In this document: positions 1 to 6,439 of the stretch, piece by piece
How positions within the stretch are numbered: position 1 is the stretch's first letter
How the letters are laid out: every line of letters starts with the position of its first letter
Source: a virus
Reading direction: 5' to 3' (one strand)
IMG/VR virus record: IMGVR_UViG_3300009103_000127
Location: 1 to 28,200 of that record
DNA length: 28,200 nt
The notes under the pieces: model-generated
The model's database searches: none
What the model was told of the DNA's origin: nothing
What the model saw: the letters and a program-made list of their open reading frames with translations, nothing else
Translations under genes and position numbers: made by a program

Positions 1-731
1 TTGTATTCTGGTTTTGTAGGGATAAAATCAGTATCATATTTTAAAGTGTGGTTTCCTGTGGGGTGTTGAATTGGTTTATAACTTGTGTTTGTTCTTTTAT
101 AAACTTCATCAAAATCAACTCCTAACAATTTACAACATTGTTCTCCATCTTTTAAAATGTCAAATTTATCTCCATCTAAATAAGGTGTATAAGATGATAC
201 TCTTTGAGCTTCCCAATTACCTTCACAAAATGCTTTATAATCAGCATCTCTAAATTCTTGCCTACAATCAGGATAAATTGCATGATCACCCGCATGAATA
301 CCCATTGCTATTTTAACAGGTGATTCTGTTTCATTAGCAATTGATAATGCTACTGATTGTATAATTGAAGAAAATATTTTATTTCTATTAGGTACTACAG
401 TTGCTTTCATATTATCTTCTTCATAATGACCTTCAGGTACTTCATCTCCTCCTTCTACTAAAGCTGAGTTTAATAACTGAGATAAACCATCTAATTTTAT
501 GGTTTGGTAGGTAATTGGATGAAAAATATGTTTATTACCTGTTACTTCGTCATATTCTTCAGAATTACTATTTAAGTAATCTACTAATTCTTGTGCTCTT
601 TCTAATTCAACTCTATGTTTTTGTCCATAATCAAAACTAAGAGCTGTTACTTTATAATCATTTGCCAATAGGTGAAGTAATAGTGTACTACTATCCATTC
701 CACCACTTAAACTTAATACTGCTTGTTTCAT
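1..731 (-). CDS. queC: QueC-like 7-cyano-7-deazaguanine (preQ0) synthase, 3' end cut by window edge
   Basis: QueC converts 7-carboxy-7-deazaguanine to preQ0 with ATP and ammonia in the cytoplasm. The reading frame opens with an ATG at 729-731 and stays open to the edge, giving 243 visible residues. The N-terminus reads MKQAVLSLSGGMDSSTLLLH, which contains the PP-loop ATP pyrophosphatase motif SGGMDSS at residues 9-15. Central segments around 'VVPNRNKIF' and 'MGIHAGDHAIYPDCRQEF' also match the QueC family. Where canonical QueC carries the first zinc-site cysteine (SCY) this protein reads TNTSYKP, and no cysteine follows before the edge, so the zinc site looks altered or lies beyond it. It is third in a tight unit after the transglycosylase and the 85-residue gene, with 11 bases before its start. 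The context suggests that it feeds DNA base modification rather than tRNA queuosine, but that is inference. Confidence 0.87.
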   Translation of the reverse strand, partial: MKQAVLSLSGGMDSSTLLLHLLANDYKVTALSFDYGQKHRVELERAQELVDYLNSNSEEYDEVTGNKHIFHPITYQTIKLDGLSQLLNSALVEGGDEVPEGHYEEDNMKATVVPNRNKIFSSIIQSVALSIANETESPVKIAMGIHAGDHAIYPDCRQEFRDADYKAFCEGNWEAQRVSSYTPYLDGDKFDILKDGEQCCKLLGVDFDEVYKRTNTSYKPIQHPTGNHTLKYDTDFIPTKPEY

Positions 732-742
732 TTATTTATTTT

Positions 743-1000
743 TTAAAAAGGTAAATCATCCAATTCATCTGGTTCTGGGGAGAAATTTTCCTCCATTTGG
801 TTATCAAAATATTCATCTAAAAACTTTGTAGTATAACAAAATACTTCTCCCTTATAACCTCCTTGTTCAATATACTGTGTTACATATTCTTGTTTGGCTT
901 TAATTGCCACTTTATTTATTTTCTCTCCTAAGTCTGGCCCTGCTGGGTAACCTAAATATTCATATAATGAATAATATTCTGTTCCATTTTTAGTTTGCAT
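743..1000 (-). CDS. Small protein of unknown function with an SSB-like acidic C-terminal tail
   Basis: This 85-residue protein sits between the DpdA-like gene (6 bases upstream) and queC (11 bases downstream), so it is almost certainly co-transcribed with them. I do not recognise the fold. The body is mixed (EYLGYPAGPDLGEKINKVAIKAK, then an aromatic segment around residues 50-70). The last residues read EPDELDDLPF. This acidic stretch ending in LPF resembles the C-terminal partner-docking peptide of bacterial SSB proteins (DDDIPF), and the phage's own gp32-like protein ends DDDDDGLPF. A role in bringing the modification enzymes to replicating DNA is a guess from tail and position only. Confidence 0.75.
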   Translation of the reverse strand: MQTKNGTEYYSLYEYLGYPAGPDLGEKINKVAIKAKQEYVTQYIEQGGYKGEVFCYTTKFLDEYFDNQMEENFSPEPDELDDLPF

Positions 1001-1006
1001 AATTAT

Positions 1007-1795
1007 TTATTTTATAAATTCTTTAAATTTTTCTACATTGTGTAATACTATATCCCAATTTTTAGCTTCACCTTCAAATTTGTCAACTTTATGTGGTAAT
1101 TTTTCTTCTAAACCATAGTCCTCATATTTTACTCCTGCTAAACCATGAATAACTGGATTTGAAGTATCTATTGTTTCTATAAAAGGCATATCTTTATACC
1201 AACTAAATTCTTGTGGTATATTACATCCTAATAAATGAATACTATCATAATCCGAAATTAAACCCTTTTCATAAAAATCCTTAATAGTGTTAAATCTCCC
1301 ATGAGCTTTAGTTACCCATTTATTATTCTTATCAGGAGTAGTACTTAACCCTTCATCATAATACCAATCAGCACCATAACTAAAAGCAATTTTTTTATAA
1401 CCTTGCATTTTTAAAATGTGGTAACATTCATATGCTTCTGATTTATTATTGGCTTGAACTACTGCTACTGGGGTTGTTTCTTCAGGATATTCTCTTCGAA
1501 TCCATTCTTTAGCTGCAACTAAAGTAGCTGTTTTATCTTGCCAATAATCTGGGGCTATAAATTCATTAGGTTTGAAATAATTCATCCAATGCCATAATCT
1601 ATCAGCATCATAAGGTTCTCCTAATTCATGTAAGGAATTATCCATTATAACATAACGACCCATTTCTTTAGATCGTTGGAAATATTCCTTATATTCCTTA
1701 CTTTCATCTAAAAGATGAGGTAAACAGTAATCATAATCGTTAAAAGCCCTGCTTTGTTTTAAATATGGAATTGGGACTTCATGTGATACCTTCAT
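1007..1795 (-). CDS. dpdA: TGT-superfamily transglycosylase, probable DNA 7-deazaguanine insertion enzyme (DpdA-like)
   Basis: The 262-residue protein has the features of the tRNA-guanine transglycosylase fold, whose members exchange guanine for a 7-deazaguanine base. 'VIMDNSLHELG' near residues 49-59 matches the first active-site aspartate region (DSGG in TGT). 'HLLGCNIPQEF' near 188-198 matches the conserved LLGxGxP strand, and 'IETIDTSNPVIHGLAG' near 206-221 matches the nucleophile aspartate loop. The C-terminal CxCxxC zinc site of bacterial TGT is absent and the protein is much shorter than tRNA TGTs (about 370 residues), as in phage DpdA-type enzymes. It heads a unit with queC, and a promoter-like pair lies at 1819-1850. 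With no other tRNA-queuosine gene visible, DNA modification is the better reading, but a tRNA target is not excluded. Confidence 0.72.
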   Translation of the reverse strand: MKVSHEVPIPYLKQSRAFNDYDYCLPHLLDESKEYKEYFQRSKEMGRYVIMDNSLHELGEPYDADRLWHWMNYFKPNEFIAPDYWQDKTATLVAAKEWIRREYPEETTPVAVVQANNKSEAYECYHILKMQGYKKIAFSYGADWYYDEGLSTTPDKNNKWVTKAHGRFNTIKDFYEKGLISDYDSIHLLGCNIPQEFSWYKDMPFIETIDTSNPVIHGLAGVKYEDYGLEEKLPHKVDKFEGEAKNWDIVLHNVEKFKEFIK

Positions 1796-1818
1796 TTATT
1801 TTTAATTTTATATTTGGG

Positions 1819-1850
1819 TAAATATAATATTCTTCATTAGTGGAGCCAAA
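1819..1850 (-). promoter_or_regulatory. Candidate early/middle promoter for the dpdA-queC unit
   Basis: On the coding strand TTTGG (1846-1850) is followed after exactly 19 bases by TATATTTA (1819-1826), then C. The -7-like box ends 23 bases before the dpdA ATG. The same pair with the same spacing occurs before the 55-residue gene and before gp32, and it resembles Bacteroidota TTG/TAnnTTTG promoters. Confidence 0.55.
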
Positions 1851-1878
1851 TGTTTTTTCAAAAGTCTTTAAAAAATAA

Positions 1879-2595
1879 TTAAGTTGGTACATCTGTTGAA
1901 TAAGTAGCTCCATTTATTGTTCCGTTATTGCTACCTGCTGAATCTATAGCAGTTGTACCTGATCCCTCTTCGAATTGCCACCAACCTAATGGGGATAGAC
2001 TTGATAAGTTTCCAGGAGTTCCCCCGTTATAAATGGTTGATATATTTGAAGATTGATCAGAGTCCCAAATCGCTAAATCATCCAAATTACCGTCTAAGTA
2101 ATATACTGTACCACCAACATCTGCACCTATTGAATCCATTGTAAATCCACCCGCTCCACTTGTACCTAAATCTGCAAAGGATGCTCCATCAACCCACCAA
2201 GTAAGAGTAGAACCTGTTTTAGTAATTGCTAAATGATGCCAATTTCCTGTTCCAAATATTTGTGGCACACCACCTGAATTAGCCACTAATATAGATGTAT
2301 GTCCGTTTACTTTTGCATATATAACCTCATTAAGGTTGTAATAAATAAAATTATTTGCATCTCCATATACAAAAGCACCATTTGGGTCGCCACTTCCTAA
2401 ATTTACGGCTTTAAGCCATATTGAAACTGTTAAATCGTTTCCGCTTGTTGTAAAACTTGAGACCGTTACAGAATCGTCTATCCCATCAAAATTTAATGAA
2501 TAAATATCTGCAAATGACGAGCCAGCAGGAATCTCAGGTATTCCTCGAGTACCTGCTCCTCTTAGCATTGATGGTGTGTAGGTGGTTGTTGCCAT
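1879..2595 (-). CDS. LamG/concanavalin A-like domain protein, copy 2 (probable tail fibre or receptor-binding protein)
   Basis: The 238-residue protein carries one LamG-like jelly-roll domain from about residue 30. Typical elements are 'YSLNFDGIDDSVTV', 'TVSIWLKA', 'GNWHHLAITKTGSTLTWWVDG', 'GNLDDLAIWD' and 'GWWQFEEGSGTTAIDSAG'. Such domains often bind sugars and are common on phage adhesins. The N-terminus MATTTYTPSMLRGAGTRG has no signal peptide. It follows its paralogue at 2608-3336 by 12 bases. First and last thirds are near-identical between the two and the middle differs, which points to duplication followed by divergence of a binding surface. It is last in a unit that starts with a late-type motif near 3693. 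Assignment to the virion surface is inferred from domain and context. Confidence 0.8.
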   Translation of the reverse strand: MATTTYTPSMLRGAGTRGIPEIPAGSSFADIYSLNFDGIDDSVTVSSFTTSGNDLTVSIWLKAVNLGSGDPNGAFVYGDANNFIYYNLNEVIYAKVNGHTSILVANSGGVPQIFGTGNWHHLAITKTGSTLTWWVDGASFADLGTSGAGGFTMDSIGADVGGTVYYLDGNLDDLAIWDSDQSSNISTIYNGGTPGNLSSLSPLGWWQFEEGSGTTAIDSAGSNNGTINGATYSTDVPT

Positions 2596-2607
2596 TATTT
2601 AATTTCT

Positions 2608-3336
2608 TTATGTTGGTACATCTGTTGAATAAGTAGCTCCATTAATAGTACCATTGTTTCCACCTGTTCCAGAATCTATAGCTGTTGTACCTGACCCTTC
2701 TTCGAATTGATACCAAGCCACAGGACTTAATGAAGTTAAATCACTCGGACCAGATGAAATTGTAGTTATTTGACTAGTTGTTAAAACACTATTAAATGCT
2801 GAAACTTCATCAATGTTACCTATAAAAAATTGGGTATTAGTTGGGTAATTGGTACATAAATATCTAAATTTAGTATCACCGCTAAAAGTACCACCTGAAG
2901 CAGTTGGTGAACCTTGGTCAACACCGTCCAAATATAATTTCGCAGTTGTTAAAGTATCTCTAACTATTATAATATTATGCCAATTTGTGTTTGCTATTGG
3001 TGTACTGCTCCATGCAAGATAACCACCTGCTATTCTAAAAAATACTCTTGGGTTTGGTGTGCTGAATTTTATAGCTAACAAATAATCAAATGAATATGAA
3101 TTTTCACCTAATATTGTATAATTTTTTGCTGTTACTATTGCTGTTGCATCTGGTTTTATCCATAAACTAATAGTACTTGTTGTTCCTAAATTGTGTTGTG
3201 TTAAATCTACATAATCGTCTATTCCATCAAAATCCATTGAGTAGGTATTTTCATAAGATGACCCAGCAGGCACTTCAGGTACTCCCCGAGTACCTGCTCC
3301 TCTTAGCATTGATGGTGTGAATATTGTTGTTGCCAT
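2608..3336 (-). CDS. LamG/concanavalin A-like domain protein, copy 1 (probable tail fibre or receptor-binding protein)
   Basis: The 242-residue paralogue of the next gene has the same layout: a conserved N-terminus (MATTIFTPSMLRGAGTRGVP), 'YSMDFDGIDDYVDL', 'TISLWIKPD', 'TNWHNIIIVRD', 'AKLYLDGVDQG', 'FIGNIDEVSAFNSVLT' and the shared C-terminus 'WYQFEEGSGTTAIDSGTGGNNG'. These are LamG/concanavalin A-like lectin signatures. The start ATG overlaps the stop of the 113-residue gene by one base (TAATG), which suggests coupled translation. The likely role is adhesion to a host glycan as a fibre or decoration protein, inferred from the fold and from lying in a late-type unit. Confidence 0.8.
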   Translation of the reverse strand: MATTIFTPSMLRGAGTRGVPEVPAGSSYENTYSMDFDGIDDYVDLTQHNLGTTSTISLWIKPDATAIVTAKNYTILGENSYSFDYLLAIKFSTPNPRVFFRIAGGYLAWSSTPIANTNWHNIIIVRDTLTTAKLYLDGVDQGSPTASGGTFSGDTKFRYLCTNYPTNTQFFIGNIDEVSAFNSVLTTSQITTISSGPSDLTSLSPVAWYQFEEGSGTTAIDSGTGGNNGTINGATYSTDVPT

Positions 3337-3677
3337 TAAGTAGTCAATATTAGAGTAAATTCACCTGTTCCTCTAAATATTGATTCTGAAACTGGAATTG
3401 ATGATCCTGGTGTAAAATCAACAGATGAGGTGCCTTCAGGTATTACCATTCCCCAATGAAATCCTCCATTTACTGTTCCTACTCCATTTGTAACTCCGGT
3501 TGTCCAATATGCTACTATTGGGTTTGTAACTGAACTTGTTAAGTTTGAAAATGTTGAACCTGAAAAGTATGATATTTGAGCTGATGAAGTTGGAAAATAT
3601 CCATCTGTTTCTCTTGGGATAAGTTCGTGAACAAAATATGCTGAGCCTGAAGGATTGTGGAAGGTATAATTAGCCAT
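3336..3677 (-). CDS. Unknown virion-like protein upstream of the LamG genes
   Basis: This 113-residue protein is rich in Ser, Thr, Gly and aromatics (for example 'NPSGSAYFVHELIPRETDGYF' and 'GGFHWGMVIPEGTSSVDFTPGSS') with no charged helices, so it looks all-beta, as phage tail or fibre proteins often are. It has no signal peptide or membrane segment. I do not recognise a family. It opens the LamG unit, with a TATTTATA late-type core 15 bases before its ATG, and its stop overlaps the next start by one base. A small fibre, fibre-anchor or decoration protein is the simplest guess. Confidence 0.72.
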   Translation of the reverse strand: MANYTFHNPSGSAYFVHELIPRETDGYFPTSSAQISYFSGSTFSNLTSSVTNPIVAYWTTGVTNGVGTVNGGFHWGMVIPEGTSSVDFTPGSSIPVSESIFRGTGEFTLILTT

Positions 3678-3692
3678 GTTTTATTATATGGC

Positions 3693-3700
3693 TATAAATA
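3693..3700 (-). promoter_or_regulatory. Late-type promoter core (weak copy) before the fibre unit
   Basis: The coding strand reads ATATTTATAG, ending 15 bases before the ATG at 3677. It shares the TATTTATA core of the motifs at 7883, 24129, 26483 and 28093 but not the following AAYAAACA, although ATAATAAAACA occurs a few bases later. Confidence 0.35.
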
Positions 3701-3973
3701 TTATATAACTCCTAAAGCTTTAGCTCTTGTATAACCAACTATCCTACCATCATCCAAAGCGTATTTTCTTTTTGTTTTGGGAAGTAATTCTTGAGTCTGT
3801 TCAAAATCCAACATCCCTCTAGGATATTTAGTTTCTGTTTTGATTGGTCCATCTGTTCTAATTGATTTATCCCAATACCAAGTCATTACTGATCCATCAT
3901 CATACTTAAATACTTGAGTGTATTTAATTATTTCTTCTTTTGGTTCTTCAACCGGTCTACCTCTTTTTGCCAT
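3701..3973 (-). CDS. Small basic protein with an AT-hook-like N-terminus
   Basis: The 90-residue protein begins MAKRGRPVEEPK. RGRP is the core of AT-hook DNA-binding motifs. The rest is mixed and charged ('YTQVFKYDDGSVMTWYWDKS', then a basic 'KTKRKYALDDGRIVGYTRAKALGVI'). No other domain is recognised. Its first 17 bases overlap the end of the SWIM-motif gene, so the two are co-transcribed and probably translationally coupled. A minor-groove DNA-binding or regulatory role is possible, but the single short motif is weak evidence and such starts are common in phage hypothetical proteins. Confidence 0.7.
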   Translation of the reverse strand: MAKRGRPVEEPKEEIIKYTQVFKYDDGSVMTWYWDKSIRTDGPIKTETKYPRGMLDFEQTQELLPKTKRKYALDDGRIVGYTRAKALGVI

Positions 3974-4406
3974 TTACTTTATTTTCTAGTTGTTTAATAT
4001 GTTTACATCTTCTATCTTTAGCTCTCCATGTTCCTGGACAACTACAATAATAATTTCCTGAATCAGGATAATATTTTGTTTTATATTCTCCCCCATTGGA
4101 ACTGCTAGTATGAGTTTCTATTGTGGGTTCTGTTCTTTTTTCTTTTTTTGGTTTAATCCAAACTATATCATCAAATGTTGTTTCAGGATGAACTTTTATA
4201 TTTCCAGGAATTATAAATTTTTCTCCATCTTTAACTTGCATTTGTGGTGCCATATAATCATGATGATACTCATACCTAAATCTTTGAACATTAACAAATT
4301 TACCTAACCCCCTTGGATTAAATGTAAATTGGGAAGAAGGACGATACATTATCCTAGTTCTTAGATTTCCGTATTTGTTTAAATTTTGGAATTTGAATAG
4401 TGCCAT
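3957..4406 (-). CDS. Small protein with a C-terminal SWIM-type zinc motif
   Basis: The 149-residue protein ends with a SWIM-like zinc motif: C121-x-C123-x10-C134-x-H136, in 'YYCSCPGTWRAKDRRCKHIKQLE'. SWIM motifs bind DNA or proteins in several families, including transposases, helicase-associated proteins and RAD51-partner proteins such as SWS1. Residues 1-90 are basic and aromatic with no recognised fold, followed by a polar linker (KKEKRTEPTIETHTSSSNGGE). It lies between the 55-residue gene (2 bases upstream) and the AT-hook-like gene (17-base overlap). A link to the phage recombination machinery is possible because some SWIM proteins serve RecA-family recombinases, but nothing here shows it. 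Confidence 0.75.
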   Translation of the reverse strand: MALFKFQNLNKYGNLRTRIMYRPSSQFTFNPRGLGKFVNVQRFRYEYHHDYMAPQMQVKDGEKFIIPGNIKVHPETTFDDIVWIKPKKEKRTEPTIETHTSSSNGGEYKTKYYPDSGNYYCSCPGTWRAKDRRCKHIKQLENKVNGKKR

Positions 4407-4408
4407 AA

Positions 4409-4576
4409 TTAAAATCCTCTTTCACACATTAATTCATAAGCATCATGCTCAGCTTGTTCTTGAGCTAATATATCATAAGCTTCAGCTTCTGTGATGCAAA
4501 TCTCTTCTTTACCATTCCAGGCAATTGCACATTCATCACCTGTTAATTCATCTGTAAAAAATCTTAATACTTTCAT
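4409..4576 (-). CDS. Short acidic protein of 55 residues, unknown function
   Basis: An ATG at 4574-4576 opens a 55-codon frame ending in TAA at 4409-4411. The protein starts MKVLRFFTDELTGDECAIAW and ends AEHDAYELMCERGF. It is strongly acidic, largely helical, and has no recognised domain. Support for a real gene: it fills a gap otherwise without coding, ends 2 bases before the SWIM gene, has AAAGGT a few bases before its ATG, and lies directly downstream of a promoter-like pair with an operator-like palindrome. Confidence 0.68.
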   Translation of the reverse strand: MKVLRFFTDELTGDECAIAWNGKEEICITEAEAYDILAQEQAEHDAYELMCERGF

Positions 4577-4591
4577 AACCTTTATTTTTTT

Positions 4592-4608
4592 TATTTACGC
4601 CGTAAATA
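4592..4608. promoter_or_regulatory. 17-bp perfect inverted repeat, candidate operator
   Basis: TATTTACGCCGTAAATA has 8-base arms around one central base. It overlaps the TATATTTA box of the promoter at 4603-4634. A directly repeated half-site, TATTTACGC, lies at 4635-4643, 43 bases away (about four helical turns), next to the upstream TTTGG box. Two half-site clusters flanking a promoter suggest a repressor site, though no repressor is identified. Confidence 0.5.
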
Positions 4609-4634
4609 TACGAACCCTTCTTCAGGTATCCAAA
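4603..4634 (-). promoter_or_regulatory. Candidate early/middle promoter for the 55-residue/SWIM unit
   Basis: On the coding strand TTTGG (4630-4634) is followed after 19 bases by TATATTTA (4603-4610), then C. The box ends 26 bases before the ATG at 4576. Boxes and spacing match the copies at 1819-1850 and 14987-15018. Confidence 0.55.
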
Positions 4635-4650
4635 TATTTACGCGGGAAAA

Positions 4651-5733
4651 TTAATAAGTTATTGTCTTATCATCATCATCCTTTTTTAATTGGTTGATTT
4701 CAGATTGTATTTTATTCACTTCTTCATTCCTTCTTTTTTCAATTAACCCACTATTTTGTGCTTTTTCTTTTTGTTTTTCTAACTCTCTAATCCTCCCCTC
4801 ATTCTGTTTAACTTCTTTATTTTGTGGTTGTTTTTTTTCTTGTTTATTAACCACATTCCCCTCTTTAGTTTTTGTTTTTTGGTTTTCATCTATCCAGTTT
4901 TTTTTTGTGTATAACTTTTTTTCTTTGGGTTTTAATTTTTCAAAAGCAAAATTAGCAGCTATTACTAAACTAATAGCTAAAGGATCAAATACAAATATAA
5001 TTATTAATAATAAGTAATTAATGATTCTATCCATAGATATTCCTGTTAATGCTGCTAGGTATTTTAAAGGACCTAACTCGCCCACAGTTCCATCTCCTAT
5101 TCTTGTTTCTACTATTTCTGATTCTAAATTAAATACTTTAGTGTTTAATGAATCTACTTTAGTATTAATTTCTGTTTGTCTTGTTATTGCCTGGTCTAGT
5201 TGTTTCTCTAAAGCTCTTCGTGTTGAACCTGAAGTAGTTGTTATTACTTGACCTTCTGGGTTTGTATATTGGATTTTATTGGTTGATAATCCATTCCTTA
5301 GATCGGTTATAGAAGTATTTATTGAGGTTTTTTCTTCATTATAGACTTCTAATTGTTCTTTTACATTATCTCTTTTAGTTTCTAAAAGTTCAATTTGAGC
5401 AGTTATATTACTTTCTTTATGAGCTGTTTCTTGATAAGCAGCACTTAAAAACCCATAAATACCCATTGAAGTAATTAATATTAAAACAGTACAAGCTGTT
5501 ATTAAATAACCTTTTAAAAGTATAGGTAAAGTTTTTCTATATTGGTAAAGTAGGGATGCTATAACTAATTTAGCTACTTCTAAGGATCCTGCCATTATAA
5601 TTACTTCCCACTGAGCTCCAGCAAACAGTTTACTTAAACCACTTACTGAATAAAAAGCAGCAGAAGCACTAACTGACAGTGCAGAAATAGCTATCAGAAA
5701 GGGGAATATTCTTTCTGTTATTTTTTTAAACAT
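4651..5733 (-). CDS. Four-span membrane protein with a long external coiled coil
   Basis: The 360-residue protein has hydrophobic segments at about residues 10-30, 43-64, 72-97 and 235-262. A helical, charged coiled-coil region at about 100-220 separates the third and fourth. The C-terminal ~95 residues are very rich in Lys, Glu and Gln and also look coiled. Basic residues at the N-terminus (MFKKITER), in the second loop (YQYRKT) and after the last span place those parts in the cytoplasm, so the long coiled coil should face the periplasm. The layout recalls DUF4407-type Bacteroidota proteins, an uncertain match. It is last in the lysis unit, one base after the amidase, so a part in lysis or envelope disruption is plausible. 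Superinfection exclusion is an alternative. Confidence 0.75.
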   Translation of the reverse strand: MFKKITERIFPFLIAISALSVSASAAFYSVSGLSKLFAGAQWEVIIMAGSLEVAKLVIASLLYQYRKTLPILLKGYLITACTVLILITSMGIYGFLSAAYQETAHKESNITAQIELLETKRDNVKEQLEVYNEEKTSINTSITDLRNGLSTNKIQYTNPEGQVITTTSGSTRRALEKQLDQAITRQTEINTKVDSLNTKVFNLESEIVETRIGDGTVGELGPLKYLAALTGISMDRIINYLLLIIIFVFDPLAISLVIAANFAFEKLKPKEKKLYTKKNWIDENQKTKTKEGNVVNKQEKKQPQNKEVKQNEGRIRELEKQKEKAQNSGLIEKRRNEEVNKIQSEINQLKKDDDDKTITY

Positions 5734-5734
5734 T

Positions 5735-6439
5735 TTAAACTAATTTTTTCTCTTCTACCTCTTGTATCATTTGAAAATGAATCTTAGCAATTCGATCTCT
5801 TCCTTCTTCACTTAAAAGATACTTATGACAATTATCGTAGTTTGTCATAAAGAAGTTTTCACTAAGTATAGCGGGCATAACTGTTTTTCTTAATACCCAA
5901 AAATTTGCTTCTTTGTCTGAGTCTCCATCTCTAGTATCTTTTCTCATATACTCATCTGGAAATTCAGCACTGGATTTTTCAAATAAAATTTGGGCTATTT
6001 TATCTGATTTGGTTTCACCTTCTGAAGTATAGACTGACCATCCGTTTGCTTGTTCTTCACCAAAACCATTTGCATGAACAGAAACATAAATGCAAGGTTT
6101 ACCATCTTTATCTCTTTGTTGGCGGTAAATATCGTTTGCTTTATCTGTTCTTTCAGATAAGGGAACATCTTCTTGAGTATCTACTAAATTAACACAATCA
6201 ATTCCTTTATCATTACATAATTTCATTAATCTATCTACAATAGCTCTATTAAATTCTCCTTCATATAAAATAGAACCATCGGGCCATACAGGTGATCTTT
6301 TACCAGATGTTTGGTATACACCATCTATAATACCACCATGACCATTATCAAAAATCCATAAATAATTTGAATCTTTTTTTTCATTAACACTAACTTCAAA
6401 AGTTGTGTTACAATTAGGACAAGTTATTTCTTTCCCCAT
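5735..6439 (-). CDS. Endolysin: N-acetylmuramoyl-L-alanine amidase (Amidase_3 family)
   Basis: This enzyme cleaves the bond between MurNAc and the stem peptide in peptidoglycan. The catalytic domain runs from about residue 26 to 230. The zinc ligands are visible as H34 (DNGHGG), E62 (YEGEFN) and H122 (SVHAN), with the catalytic glutamate E194 in 'AILSENFFMTN'. An N-terminal CPNC pair (residues 7-10) looks like half of a zinc ribbon. There is no signal peptide, so a holin should be needed for release. I chose the ATG at 6439 (234 residues): the only upstream option in frame is a TTG at 6457, which lengthens the overlap with the holin candidate from 26 to 44 bases. It follows the holin candidate and precedes the coiled-coil membrane gene. 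Confidence 0.88.
   Translation of the reverse strand: MGKEITCPNCNTTFEVSVNEKKDSNYLWIFDNGHGGIIDGVYQTSGKRSPVWPDGSILYEGEFNRAIVDRLMKLCNDKGIDCVNLVDTQEDVPLSERTDKANDIYRQQRDKDGKPCIYVSVHANGFGEEQANGWSVYTSEGETKSDKIAQILFEKSSAEFPDEYMRKDTRDGDSDKEANFWVLRKTVMPAILSENFFMTNYDNCHKYLLSEEGRDRIAKIHFQMIQEVEEKKLV

Noticed and set aside
1-1795. TGT-like enzyme plus QueC as a tRNA queuosine pathway
   Set aside because: Not excluded, but the short TGT lacking the zinc site and the phage context fit DNA modification better.
1851-1878. Possible terminator after the second LamG gene
   Set aside because: The A/T-only complementary runs around TTTTTTAAAG...GAAAAAA form no GC-containing stem.
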